A DNA stretch of 64,000 bases from Brachynemurus nebulosus (lineage: Eukaryota; Arthropoda; Insecta; Neuroptera; Myrmeleontidae). Shown here piece by piece: positions 24,323-36,128 of this stretch. The stretch lies in NCBI GenBank assembly GCA_035578155.1, contig JAPWDM010000049.1, positions 1,586,087-1,650,086 of the forward strand, written 5' to 3'. Within the stretch, counting starts at the first letter, position 1. Each line of letters begins with the position of its first letter. The translations under genes and the position numbers were made by a program. A model generated the notes under the pieces. The model had not been told where the DNA came from. It saw nothing but the letters and a program-made list of their open reading frames with translations, and searched no databases.

Positions 24323-24651
24323 ACCATAAAAAAAAATAATCGACTAGTTCCAAAATTATGCTACTTGGTGGGATTTTCGGACACATAGTCCTTAATTTGA
24401 TCTTCTATCCATCTTGTCGTGGGCTGCATTCAGTCTATAAAATAAGAAAAATATAGGTAATCATTAATTACAATTTTTTAACAAAAGTTTAATTAGTAAA
24501 AACATTTTTCAGGAATAGTTAGTGGTATAATTATATTGTATTAAAGACGGGGGAAACTTTTGAATTTCGTTGCTTACTTACAAAAGTATCCTAACTTTTA
24601 AAAAAAGTTAAAAAAAGGGGACTTTTAGAGTTTTTAAAGATTACTTGTTTT

Positions 24652-24896
24652 TACTGTCCGACCGAAACAGGATTTGCAACCGAAACCGAAACTTCAGCCT
24701 CGGTCTCAGTTTCGGCCGAAATCGAAACTTATTTAGACATGTTAAAATTTTAATTGTATGCTGAAATCTAGTATATGTACGAGACACGAACTTACCCGAA
24801 CAATGCACGACAACTCACGAACACTGAGTGTCGGTGCGGCTGAAGTTTCGGCTAGTTTTTAGCTGAAACTGAAACCGAAGGTCCGGTCGGTCACTA
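24652..24896. mobile_element. hAT-like MITE, 245 bp
   Basis: Ends TACTGTCCGACCGAAAC and TAGTGACCGACCGGACC (complement of the right end) are imperfect inverted repeats. Flanking octamers CTTGTTTT (24644-24651) and CTTTTTTT (24897-24904) agree at 7 of 8 positions. CCGAAACCGAAAC-type repeats in the interior match the style of hAT MITEs. The T-rich flank weakens the target-duplication argument. Confidence 0.5.
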
Positions 24897-25314
24897 CTTT
24901 TTTTATAAATTCACCTACTCTAGTTAACAGTCGATAATTCTTGAGCGACTAGTCGTTAAAAACTCAATAAAAAGCATATCTTTGAGAATACTCATGAGTC
25001 CTTACTTTGACTTAGACAATTCCACCATATTAGCTGTTTCTAGGCCTGCTTCCGCCGGTTTCCAATGGAAAACGATCCGTGGAAGTAATTCATCCTGTCA
25101 CGCGATGAACCAAATCCGTTGCGTGCTTCGATCACGTCAGTAATGTTCTTTATAATCATCATAATCTCTATCACTATAAAAAGAAATGAGCGTCCCGTAG
25201 AGCTTCTTAAAATTAAAATACAGTTTGGAGAATATTGTTCGAAATCTCACATGTTTCACGCAGTTACTGTTATTAAAAAACAATAAGAAAAAGTTACTAA
25301 AATTTCTTCTTTAA

Positions 25315-25533
25315 CCCCTTTAGTATCGCCATATATTCCAATATTATAGATAAAATTTTTAGTATCTATATAAGTATAATTGCAAGTTTGGTGCATTTTG
25401 CTTAATTTATTTCCAATATGACCGCTTTTTACTACAGAGCCTCTAGTTACCGATATAAGACAATGCATCCTCGTCAGTTGAATTTTTTTTTAATTAGTAT
25501 GACGAGCTGAGTTCGTCGCTAACCCTAAAGGGG
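25315..25533. mobile_element. piggyBac-like MITE, 219 bp
   Basis: TTAA flanks both ends (25311-25314 and 25534-25537). The termini are CCCCTTTAG and its exact complement CTAAAGGGG. TTAA duplication with CCC-starting ends is diagnostic of the piggyBac superfamily in general. The 9-bp TIR is short, so chance cannot be excluded. No transposase. Confidence 0.6.
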
Positions 25534-25537
25534 TTAA

Positions 25538-26309
25538 TTTTTTGTAATACAAATGATAAATAAATCAACTAACCGTTTATAATGGACTTCTATAGTTGTC
25601 CATTTATTTTTTAACAAACTCATATCACAACAGGCAGTTTCCTTTAACGTTCGCAGGTTGCCATCAATTTCATTTTTGAAGTTTAGATTTTCGGAATAAT
25701 TCACAAACTTGCTAGTGATAAATTTCTGACTACGTAAAGAGGGCAAATACATTTTCTTCTCTCACCTTTTCGGAAAGAATTGCCACATGATACTACTGAG
25801 CAGAAAATTCTTCAGTGTCTGTTATTGCATCCGATTTTTTTTCGGAGCAGTCGTAGAAGTTGGTGGACTCGGTGTAAAATATTTTCTTATAGAAACAGTA
25901 AACATCAATATTAAACGCTAAAAGTAAAGATAATTCAGAATAAATTCAATGAAATAATTTTAGTACTGACAATGACATACCTACATACCTCATGGACTTC
26001 CTTTAAATATTTTATATATTAATGATTCTCTTCTCCAAAATGCTTATAAACTTTCAAAAAGATATCTTTTTCTTCAAACCACAAATAGGTTTTCTTTCAT
26101 AATTCAATTTAATTAAAAATTTAATAAAACTTCAAATACAATAATGAAAACTGACATAACAACAACCGAAACCGTTTAAATATTACTTACTATTTAATAC
26201 GCATGTGCAATATTTTGTTTATGTAATGACGTCATACTGGTTCTCATGGCAACTATCTATCCAATAGCCATGCGACAAGCAATATTATTTGTGTCATATT
26301 ACACAATAA
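25538..26309. other. Gene-free stretch
   Basis: Short minus-strand frames near 25534-25752 show no domain. No termini or RNA gene recognised. Confidence 0.4.
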
Positions 26310-27046
26310 TAGACAAAAAACAGAATTTTTAAAATAAAAGAATTATTAATTACATTACAAGAATTTTTTTAAATAATGAAATTATTAAAAACATTAATAA
26401 TTTTGATATAAAGAGATTAAAATAATGTGCTCTAATTAGAAAAAAAAAATTCTACTACAATTTGAATTCGAAAACAAATATAAATTTTCGAAAACAAAAT
26501 AACAAATGTATACTAGAAATATTGTATTTACAAATCCATAAAGCTATTTGTACACTATCAAAAATATAATTTTCAAAAGTTTATTTGATCAAAGAATAAT
26601 ACAGTTTAATTAATTAACTGTAAAAATATTACATTTTTATAATCGTAGAAAGTTATTAAGGCATTATTCTGAATATTTATCCAAAGAAATTTGAAATATG
26701 ATAGGTGGTAGAAGTACCACGTGTAGTAATACCCTTAAAAATACGTGTATAATCAATATAAATAATACAATAGAAGGAGATAATACGATAAAAAGAGACT
26801 TTATATAAAAATTATTTTCGATTTTTCTTGAGAACCAGTTTATATAGAGGATAAGTTTAAAAAGGTCGCTGATATAACCTCTTACAATTTTATTTGATAA
26901 TATAGCAAAATTTTTGAAAAAAATTATAAATTCTGATCAAAAAACACAAAAAGAAACCTTTGAAGCCCAAAATATCCAATCTGTGGCATCGGATGTGTCT
27001 GCCCAACGAACAATTAGATGCTTTGTTCGACGGTACACACAGAAAT

Positions 27047-27140
<94 letters not shown>
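26310..27140 (+). repeat. Dispersed 700-bp repeat, copy 2, running into (AC)n(AT)n
   Basis: Colinear with 6655-7370 through GGCATTATTCTGAATATTTA and ATACGATAAAAAGAGACT, then into 'CCAATCTGTGGCATCGGATGTGTCTG', the left block of the microsatellite-cored family. It continues as CACACA (27046-27070) and (AT)n (27071-27138). The usual right block does not follow; instead TTGTGGCAAAAAATT and a second (AT)n run (27177-27262) appear. The right half is therefore lost or rearranged. Confidence 0.65.
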
Positions 27141-27141
<1 letters not shown>

Positions 27142-27172
27142 GGCAAAAAATTAAAAAAATTTTTTTTAAATA

Positions 27173-27262
<90 letters not shown>

Positions 27263-27266
<4 letters not shown>

Positions 27267-27900
27267 CTTTATTATTTTTATTGTTGTTTGTTATTGGGTT
27301 TCGAAATTGGGTGCTACTTATCGGGTTGGTTGGGGCATCGATCAGCAGAGCGTTCTCCGGGTGACATGGAGACAAGAGTATGTGTGTGGCAGTGGATGGT
27401 TACGGTCGCAGATCGTTTTCCCAAAACCATATGATCCCCAGATAACCTGAAACTTGTTTTGACAACCAAAGGGTGGTTTGAATTAGAAATACGAAGGTTT
27501 GTCAATTACAATTTATTATCACAAATATGACTCAAAACAATTTCGAATTACAATTTTGAAATCTTAAACCCCCTTTTTTTTTACAACAATATACAATTAC
27601 AAGTTTTAGAGAATTTACTCAAATGTTTCTTTGTTATTTCTTTGGATAGCTGATACACCAATCCAAATTAATTTTACATGATATGTTTTAAAATAAAATT
27701 TGCATCTTAGTCTTGTGATGAGGCAATACCTTTCAAACCGAGACGCACGATATCTAATATATCGCATGCACTAGCTAAGGAAATGTATTACCACATCAGT
27801 TGATAAATTATACACTTTTCACTTAAATATAAAATTGAAGTTTCGAATTTAAATATCGTATAAAATATATTTTCGGAAAATATGTTGTTAATTAAACTAA
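27263..27900. other. Unassigned segment with a GC-richer patch
   Basis: 27300-27480 is clearly less AT-rich than its surroundings (GCATCGATCAGCAGAGCG, GGTTACGGTCGCAGATCG), with no open frame that suggests a product. It could be part of a retroelement LTR or leader. I could not find a matching second copy in the window. Confidence 0.3.
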
Positions 27901-27905
27901 ATTGA

Positions 27906-28245
27906 AATGGCTAATTTGAAATTTCATGATTGTACCGATTTTTTCTCTTTTTAAAATTTATGACTAGAATATCTTGTATATGTAATATATATATTTTTTT
28001 TGGTTTTATAAATATCAAATTTTATGGAATTGTAATAAGTCAATATTAATTTTGTTTGAGCTCATTAATTAAGAATAAAATTTTTTTTTTTTTATTAAAG
28101 TAGCTAATTTAAAATTTTATGATTGTGCCGATTTTTTTTTTTTATTTTTAAAATTTATGACTAAAATATCTTGTATATGTAAATTTTTTTTATAAATATC
28201 AAATTTTATGAAATCGTAAGGAGTCGATGTTAATTTTGTTGAACG
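27906..28245 (+). repeat. Tandem duplication, unit about 190 bp
   Basis: Two copies (27906-28060 and 28098-28245) share GGCTAATTT/AGCTAATTT, ATGATTGTRCCGATTTTTT, AAAATTTATGACTA, AATATCTTGTATATGTAA and ATATCAAATTTTATG. Poly-T expansions separate the blocks. No coding. Confidence 0.7.
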
Positions 28246-28524
28246 CTTTTTGAGAATTGTAGAAATTACATAAAATAAATTTAGATTTAAATTGAAATGT
28301 ACTATAAACTTACATTGCAAGTTAAATTTTCTTAGAGAACTATATGATTTAAAAGATTACACCAGATATCGAAATAATCGCAAAGGTTACACATGTTCAA
28401 CATTTTGTTTTCCTAAACCGGAAGTAGTTATATGATTGAAAGATCAATAAGTTATAAATAGAATATTTAGATATTTGGAAATTTATTTAATAATGAATTA
28501 AATAAAATTATAAATTAACTTAAT

Positions 28525-28701
28525 CTATACTGGCAGAACTTGTGTTCGCCGCATCGACCTACATGTCGGGAAAACTAAATTTAAATTAACCTTAAACTAT
28601 ACTGGCTAAACTTTACGTTCGCCGCATCGACTTACATGTCGGAAATTAAATTTAACCTATACTGGCAGAACTGATGTTCGCCGCATCGACCTACATGTCG
28701 G
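28525..28701 (+). repeat. Three copies of a conserved 45-bp module
   Basis: Copies at 28525-28569, 28597-28642 and 28657-28701 all contain CTATACTGGC, then GTTCGCCGCATCGAC and TACATGTCGG. The spacers are AT-rich and differ in length (27 and 14 bases) while the module barely changes. Each module can fold a small stem CGAC-N6-GTCG. The function is unknown. Confidence 0.75.
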
Positions 28702-29770
<1,069 letters not shown>

Positions 29771-30828
29771 ATGCATAGGATTCAATGCATTTATTTTTTC
29801 ATCTGTTTTTGAAATTGAACAAGCGAGGTGGTTTGTATACAACCCTAGTGGTCCATATGATCTGTCTAAATAGTAATTCAGTAACTATAAATTGTACTTC
29901 AAAACATATGGCACATTCAAATAAGTATTTCCAAGAAATTTTTTATTAAAAAGTTCAGGTATTTTGGGTAATAAAATTTTAATGCAAATGGCGGTAATTC
30001 GACCATCGGTTCGGGTAATAGAATTTTTTAAAAAATATGCATGCTTTCCTCATTTGCGTATCCTGATTTTTTTTTTTTTATCTTTTCTGAAATTAGCCTG
30101 AAATTAACATATATAAATACATAATTGAAATCTACTACGGACATATGTAAAAAATTTTCATATAAATCAGGATTTCCATTTCAGTCATCAATTAATTATA
30201 CACGTTTGCTTCGCAATAAGTTTATTTCACAAACTGAATACAGAGAAAGAGATGGAACGTTATTTGTTTACCTTATCAGAAGTTTTTTTTTTTTGCTAAA
30301 CTGTAGTGTATACAGTTGTTCCTTTAGATATTTTAATTCAAAATTTTTACTTACGAAAATGATAACATTATAATGCAACTTTTTAAATAAAAGAAATACG
30401 TACATAATTTATGTATCCTCATGTAAGATATGTCATATGTATATTCTGATTTATTTAAACATTAACTGATAGGCTTTTAGTCACATATGTACATTTTATT
30501 TTCAAATTTTCAAATTGTCATATGTATTTTTGATTCAAAATAATAAATTAATATATTAGATAATTAAATCCATATTTAGTTTTAAACAGAATATGTGCGT
30601 TTTTCACGATGTTTTTTATCAAAAACGATATTATAGCATGAATATTTCAAAATATTTTTAACTCTAAAAAATGATATTGTTATATATGCATTTATTGTTA
30701 TGGGTTTGGTATGTAAAAAACTTTTTATTTTATTTTTTATTTATTTTTATCACACTTATCTTGCCTTTTTTGCCTTTATGTGTATATCGATATATGTATA
30801 CACTTTGAACACACTATATACGCTTCAC
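29771..30828. other. Gene-free AT-rich stretch
   Basis: The frames at 29619-29873 and 30125-30373 have no recognisable domain. ACATATGTA-like words recur (30440-30530) without forming an array. Confidence 0.4.
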
Positions 30829-31038
30829 CTATTGTAACATAGAAAGAGACAAACCTGTCTTGGTGTTCCGTTTTGTGCGGCATTCGTGTAAGCCCCTTAC
30901 TGATTTTCCTTTTCGCGATCTAATGTCGTACCCATATTTTTTTTTAAATTTTTGAATAGAAAGTTTTCTTTTTAAATTCATGGTAACAGCGAAAGCAGCC
31001 GCAATATTATTTTTGACATTTTTGTCATTGACCAACAT
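30829..31038 (-). CDS. Short basic ORF, unidentified
   Basis: Sixty-nine codons with a Lys/Arg-rich middle ('NLKRKLSIQKFKKKYG') and C-terminal half. The sequence upstream on minus (31080-31265) is full of related words such as TTGTTGCAATGTGTTGCA and GTAGCGCTAC. That pattern is seen in sub-terminal regions of some cut-and-paste transposons. I do not recognise the product. It may be the first exon of a transposon protein or simply a chance frame. Confidence 0.25.
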   Translation of the reverse strand: MLVNDKNVKNNIAAAFAVTMNLKRKLSIQKFKKKYGYDIRSRKGKSVRGLHECRTKRNTKTGLSLSMLQ

Positions 31039-31079
31039 ACATAAAATATCAACACAACACTAAGCAACGTTTAATAAAA

Positions 31080-31265
31080 TAAATAAATAAATGTATCGAG
31101 ATACAAATGTTGCAGCTAGTGCACATACTTGGTGCAACACATTGCAACAAATTGTATCATGAATTCGATACCATTTTGGAAATACAAATGTAGCGCGAAA
31201 CACGTGTTTATGTGGACACACCATTGCAACCTTTGTAGCGAAACAAACAATTTGTAGCGCTACAA
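31080..31265. repeat. Cluster of related inverted words, possible transposon sub-terminal region
   Basis: TTGCAGCTAGTGCA, GGTGCAACACATTGCAACAA, CATTGCAACCTTTGTAGCG, TTGTAGCGCTACAATTG and two GTATCRAATT-type words occur within 190 bp, several of them self-complementary. No matching terminus was found on the other side, and the Gypsy remnant begins just downstream. Confidence 0.35.
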
Positions 31266-31353
31266 TTGTATCAAATCGACTCGTACCTTAAGAAACCCGA
31301 CTCTGCTTTTGCAAGCCATTTAATTGACACCGAACACACACTAGAACGGGATA

Positions 31354-32234
31354 TTACCGTGCTACACGAGACAAGCAAAGGGCGGAAGTTAAGAAGAAGC
31401 TGCAGCTTCCGGTGGAGTTCGTGGATAGAAACATTTGATGTCCTCGATGTCCTTTGTGTGCGCAGGCTCGTTCCAAGGTAACAGGATCTTCCAGGACCAC
31501 TGATACCGGGGTAGTAAACTCTATGATCTTCTTCGGCGCCGACCACCTAGGTAAATATTTTATAATTAATGAGGGATCATTATGATCGTGCCTTACTTTC
31601 TGTAGCACTAGTTGACTGGGTGCGAAACGATGTTGAATCGGCTTCGTACGATCATGATACTTTTTCACTTTTTGGTGAGCTTGAGTTAACGCCTCGCGTA
31701 CTTCATCCAGGCTCTCCAGTGGGTCCACAAGTATCATATGGTTCAATTTCCATAGGAGTTCTAATGGCTGGTAATTCGGCCGGCCTAGAAATGCTTCCGC
31801 GGGAGAACATTGGATACTTTCACTGAAGTGGGAATTGTCCGAGAGTTTGATGAACGGTATATACTTTGCTCGCTCTTTGTGATTCGCGGCGTATTTCTTC
31901 AGAAGCGTCGACTTACTGGCACGAATGTCCCGGTTAATTCGTTCTGCCATATTACCGGATGCTTTATATGGTGATACGTAGGCTGGTCGAATACCCCATT
32001 TTAACAACAGCTACTATGTATCTCGGACTTCCGTAACGAGTGAAAAGTTCTTCCAGTCTGTCTGTTGTTACCTTCGCCGTAACGTTTTTGGTGGGGGAAC
32101 ATCTCGACCCATTTAGAGTAACTGTCCACGACAATCAACGCGTGTCTATGGCCAGTTGACGCCACCACCAGAAGCCCCACGTCGCTAATATATATAAATA
32201 TTCTTTCAGGGACCTTCTGGAATAGTGCTGGCAA
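31354..32234 (-). pseudogene. Gypsy integrase core and C-terminus
   Basis: The core begins 'GLLVVASTGHRHALIVVDSY' with 'SKWVEMFP' (32001-32234). It is continued in another frame by 'RPAYVSPYKASGNMAERI', where the Glu of the D,D-35-E triad should lie (31354-32007). Beyond that are the 'SPAEAFLGR' helix and a C-terminal beta-rich tail. The middle Asp region around 32000-32060 is damaged by a frameshift. Confidence 0.78.
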
Positions 32235-32239
32235 GTGGT

Positions 32240-33039
32240 GGCCTGCTTAGTTGTTAGTCGCTTGACATCTCTTGCATGTTTCGCATGTACGAACATAAGC
32301 CAGCACTGTCCTGAAGGGGCTTGGACTAATCGCGCGATAGGCGCCCGCTAGTCGCGCCATAGGTCTATGTTATTCCAAGGTTAGCGGTACTACCGCCCGA
32401 ATGTGTTAATTCTTACCGGCACGCTTTGTCAACAGATTATCCCTTACCCAGAAACCTTTCACCTCTTCGCCATGTTCTGAAGGTGATAAGAGGGGTCTCA
32501 GCGCGGGGTCCTCCCTTTGGTAAGCGTGAAGGCGTGAAGTTATTTAAATAAAATTGGCACTTTGGTCATCAGAGACAGGTCATACACCACTTCCGCTGGT
32601 CTGTCCGTCAATACGCCTGTCTGTCCGTCATCAGTGAGGAGTCTACTCAACTCATTAGCCAAGCAATTTATAGCACCCCGAATGTGTTAAACGTCAAAGT
32701 CAGAGCGAGCTAACGGTAAAAGTCATCTAGTTATTTGCGGATTTGTCCTATTAGAAGGTCTAAAATATTTAAAAATTGCCGAGTCAGTTTGCAGTGTGAA
32801 CCTTGTACCGAGTAAATAAACTTTAAACTTTTCCAAGGCCCACACTACAGCTAGAGTCTTGACCTCATACGTCACATACCGGAACTCTGCACCAGTTAAG
32901 TGACGTGACGCATTATAAATTAGGCGGAGGCCGCCATCTTGCGGTTGTAAAAGGACAGTGGCTATGGCAATCTGGCTCGCATCGGTCTGTACTATGAACA
33001 GGCGCGAGTAGATCGGATAATCGAGTACCGGAGCCTCTA
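32240..33039 (-). pseudogene. Gypsy RNase H and integrase zinc region, heavily decayed
   Basis: No long frame survives, but short stretches on minus still read like the tether and RNase H tail (a 'RFTLQTDSAIFKYF'-like piece near 32765-32810). A CETCKRCQ-like piece near 32270 corresponds to the Cys pair of the integrase zinc domain. Several stops and indels break it. Assignment rests mainly on position between RT and integrase. Confidence 0.55.
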
Positions 33040-33800
33040 TTAGAGCATGTTATAATCTGTTAAAAGCCTCAATTGGCATCGACCCCATATAAATTTAGCC
33101 CCTTTCTTCTTTAAATCGTTCAGTGGGGCAGCCGGTGCAGCAAAGTCCCGGATAGATCGTCCAAAAAACCCGACGATACCTAGGAATGACCGGACATCCT
33201 TCAACTTCGTCGGTACTCTCAAGGCTTCAATCGCAGCCGCTGGCTCGACGTCGACACGGACACCGTCGCTTGATATTAAATCCCTCAGAAATTTTACTTG
33301 GGTCAAATCAAATTGCGATTTTTTGGGGTTGGCGGTCATGTCTACTTAACACAGCCCTTCAAACACCTGCTCCGAATGTCTAAGATGCTCCTCGTATGAG
33401 GAGAAGTGCACCAGTAAGTCGTTGAAGTAGCAGACTATGAAAGAGTACTTGAGGTCCGTGAATAGTACTCTTTCATAGCCTTTCATAGTCCGTAATAATA
33501 CTCGATTTAAGCTAGCCGGTGATACTGAGTGGCCGAACGGAACAGATTTAAACTGATACGCCCTCGATGGTATTACAAATGTGGTGACCGGTTTAGAATC
33601 GGGAGCCAAAGGAATCTGTAAAACGTCTTGGTGAGATCGATGGTAGAGAATACACTGGATCCGCTTAAAGAACGGAAAAAGTTTTCAACGATGGAGTCGG
33701 AAATCTGTCGAATCGCATCCATTTGTTCAATTCCCTGTATTTGCCCACAAATCTCTTGCCCCTGCACTTTTTGTTTATTAAGACTGGTGAGGCATAGCAC
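33040..33800 (-). pseudogene. Gypsy RT palm and thumb in three overlapping frames, mutated YxDD
   Basis: Motif A 'FSTIDLTKTFYRF' sits in one frame (33573-33800). 'AYQFKSVPFGHSVSPASL' and the catalytic loop 'VCYFNDLLVHFSSYEEHL' are in another (33346-33609). The thumb/connection 'KFLRDLISSDGVRVD' and 'LKDVRSFLGIVGFFGRSI' are in a third (33040-33339). The catalytic YxDD reads YFND, so one of the two metal-binding aspartates is replaced by Asn. With the frame breaks this copy cannot be active. Confidence 0.82.
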
Positions 33801-34291
33801 GATCTACTAGGTTCAATGACCTCTTGTTTTAACAAGTCGCCTGTATGTTCGTCCATAAGCCGCGATTGTATTGGGTTCAGCTGGTATGGAGAACGCCGTA
33901 CTGGAGTCGGATAGGCAAGGTGGATATGATACTTGTATCCATGCAGCCGACCAATTCGCTCGGTAAGTGTATCATTGTATTTTTTTAATAGGTTTTGTAA
34001 CTGGCGAACTTGTTTAGAGGATAGTTGGGGATTTAAATATTGTCGATTGTGAAATTTAAATTGATGTAGAGGCCCCATTTGGAGGTAGTTAACTCCGATG
34101 ACAGTATCAAAGGTAAGATTTTGAGCAATGAGGAATTTAAACTTCCATGAAAATGTGCGAATTTTGACAGTAACCTCTAATAATTGTTTAATAGAGTTCG
34201 TGGACCCGCCGACCAGTCGTACCTTACAGTTAGTAGGACGAATTCCACCTGATTTAGAGGCATGCATGATTTTGGCAACTTTGCTAGACAA
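33665..34291 (-). pseudogene. Gypsy protease C-terminus and RT N-terminus
   Basis: 208 codons are open. 'FDTVIGVNYLQMG' is the C-terminal flap/end motif of a retropepsin, although the DTG active site lies upstream and is missing. A linker 'LQNLLKKYNDTLTERIGR' follows. Next comes the RT start with 'PYQLNPIQSRLMDEHTGD' and 'QEVIEPSRSCYASPVLI', equivalent to the conserved block that positions the template, then 'KYRELNKWMRFDRFPTP'. The frame ends before motif A, which continues in another frame. Confidence 0.8.
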
Positions 34292-34296
34292 AAAGG

Positions 34297-34411
34297 TTAT
34301 TTTTGGTTTCTCGAGGTATCAAAACAAATTTCTGCCCTAGTTCTGAGTTCAGGTGTTTTCATGACATCCGCTGTAATGGCTGAATTTTCCATTTTGAAAA
34401 TTCGCTAAAAA
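34297..34411 (+). mobile_element. Microsatellite-cored dispersed element, right block only (copy F)
   Basis: TTTTGGTTTCTCGAGGTATC ... AAATTTCTGCCCTAG ... GCTGTAATGGCTGAATTTTC and the terminal hairpin with TTCGCTAAAA match the right blocks at 7.6, 13.8 and 40.3 kb. The left block and TA run are absent. Its start coincides with the end of the Gypsy homology, marking a junction. Confidence 0.65.
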
Positions 34412-34573
34412 AATAAGTAAAATAAACTTTGAGGGTCTGTAACTTTGTAACTATTTATAATACGAAAAATTTTTCACAAACTTTTTTGTAAAGCGTCAGT
34501 TAGACTACAAAATTGTCATTTAACTCTTTGTCCTATCTTTAATAGTTTAGCTTAAAAATGTAAAAAAAAGCAA

Positions 34574-35697
34574 AGGAGGGAGTATAAAAAGAGCCAATTT
34601 TTGCCCAATGAGCGGCAAGTAAAATAATGATTTGTAATTAAGGTACTCATTCCACAGAATTCAAAAATATCAATTATAATCATTTTACTTCAAGGGAACA
34701 TTTTAAAAACTATTACTCAACCACTTGTGACAATACCCATAATCTACCAATTTCAACAATATTATTGTTTATATCGCGACGGCATCCGGATATGAGACTC
34801 GTTCGGACTTGTTTGTTGCCATAAAGCATCATTGATACTCTATATCAAAAATCAGATTATTTTATTAGGAGCTCTCTCACTAACTCTATTATAAAATAAT
34901 ATACAGGTGAACTTATCTTATTTGAATTAATGGTTACTCTATATAAACCAATAATTATTGTTACAAACATATTGGATCGTTAATTGTCTAGTGCTAGTTT
35001 TCAATTATTTTTCTTATATCAGTTTATTCTAGTGATTTTCCGTTTCTTAATATTTTTTTATTATATCTAATCGAGAAAATGCCGTTAAAGTGTATCGACT
35101 GCATGAAGTCTCTTGAAAAAAGAGCTCGTAATGAATATCATGAAACCGATGGTGAGTTCCGTTGTTTAAAATGTTACAAAATATTTACTCGTTCATCAAA
35201 AAATGTAGTATCAGTGGAGCCACAAAATCGAAAAGAACTCAACAGTGATCACGCCAATCTTCTTATCGAACCAGCTTCATTTTCTCATAATCAATGTATT
35301 TTTAAATGTCTTAATAAAAATAGTGCACTTCGATTACTTACAAAAGAAGAGTGTCTTGAGATTTATATAAATACGAATGTGTACGTTAAGTATGATTCTC
35401 GAGTTTGTAATTATCATGGATCTGGCAAATCTCTACAAGATATCTGGATAATATACACATCAAAATAATATACACATAAAAAATTTGGAATACAAGTAGT
35501 TGAAATTGGTAGTTTGTTCATGTTACCATGGGTATTACTACAAGTGGTTGAGCAATAATTTTTAAAATGTTCCCTTGAAGAAAAATGTTTATAACTGATG
35601 TTTTTGAATTCTGTAGGATGAGAACTTCAATTACAAATCATTATTTTACTTGCCGCTCATTGGGCAAAAATTGACTGTTTTTATACTTCCTCCTTTA
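34574..35697. mobile_element. TIR transposon, about 1.1 kb, carrying one ORF
   Basis: The inverted ends extend for about 190 bp: AAAGGAGGGAGTATAAAAA then CAATTTTTGCCCAATGAGCG on the left (34572-34760), mirrored on the right (35510-35700). A 390-bp ORF (35079-35468) lies between them. Flanks are A/T-rich, and no target duplication can be called with confidence. The length and single small ORF suggest a deletion derivative or an element whose mobility protein is supplied elsewhere. Confidence 0.7.
35079..35468 (+). CDS. 129-residue Cys-rich protein within a TIR element
   Basis: The frame starts at an ATG in GAAAATGCC context, an acceptable animal start, and runs 129 codons in AT-rich DNA. The N-terminus has CIDC at residues 4-7 and CLKC at 29-32, a likely zinc ribbon. 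The C-terminal part reads 'TKEECLEIYINTNVYVKY' and 'DSRVCNYH', resembling the small Cys/His region ahead of the catalytic domain in some insect DDE transposases. That resemblance is from general knowledge and has not been tested. There is no DDE core. Enclosure by the TIRs at 34574-35697 suggests a truncated transposase or an accessory DNA-binding protein of the element. Confidence 0.5.
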   Translation: MPLKCIDCMKSLEKRARNEYHETDGEFRCLKCYKIFTRSSKNVVSVEPQNRKELNSDHANLLIEPASFSHNQCIFKCLNKNSALRLLTKEECLEIYINTNVYVKYDSRVCNYHGSGKSLQDIWIIYTSK

Positions 35698-36059
35698 AAA
35701 AAATTTAAATTTTAAGGCTCTGTAAGTAAATATTTGTTCAAAATTTAATGTTTAATAAGGTGCTTTGATTCATTTTATGGAAAAAAAATTTCTTTATAGT
35801 TTGCAGGAGTAAATAATATAAAAAATCGTTTTTCTGTGTTATTTAAACAGGACAACTTTAGGTTAGATTATACACCTCTAAAAATTGGAATTATGAGCTC
35901 CGCTTTGACCAGGATGCTTGTTTATACATATCCTATGATATTTTGAGCGGAGAGCGAGAAAATAAAATATGATTGTTCTTTTGGCATACCCTAATATATA
36001 TATTACAATGGTCAATTAAAAAATATTCAATGGTTTTAGCTATTTTTGAAAAATTATAT

Positions 36060-36105
36060 AAATACCCCTGTCGCATCTGCATAACATAGCAAATTTCCAA
36101 ATCTT
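36060..36105 (+). repeat. Left terminus fragment of the microsatellite-cored family
   Basis: AAATACCCCTGTCGCATCTG then CATAACATAGCAAATTTCC matches the outer ends of the palindrome at 4737-5280 and copy D at 13476. Only about 45 bp remain. Confidence 0.6.
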
Positions 36106-36128
36106 GGGCACTGGCGGATCTCATCTAA

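Larger units (their letters stand above)
31354..34291 (-). pseudogene. Gypsy-superfamily LTR retrotransposon pol, decayed
   Basis: Reading down the minus strand the order is protease end, RT, RNase H, integrase, as in Gypsy/Metaviridae pol. The segment is split over several frames by indels and stops (for example around 33340-33350, 33600 and 32000-32240). No gag, env or LTR is visible at either side. The right side is cut by a half-copy of the microsatellite-cored element at 34297. Codon composition is richer in GC than the surroundings, suggesting relatively recent arrival. This element is distinct from the errantivirus-like one at 56-62 kb. Confidence 0.85.

Noticed and set aside
28525..28701. 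CRISPR array
   Set aside because: Three modules with spacers of different length (27 and 14 bases) that are AT-rich and alike do not form a CRISPR array, and the setting is eukaryotic.
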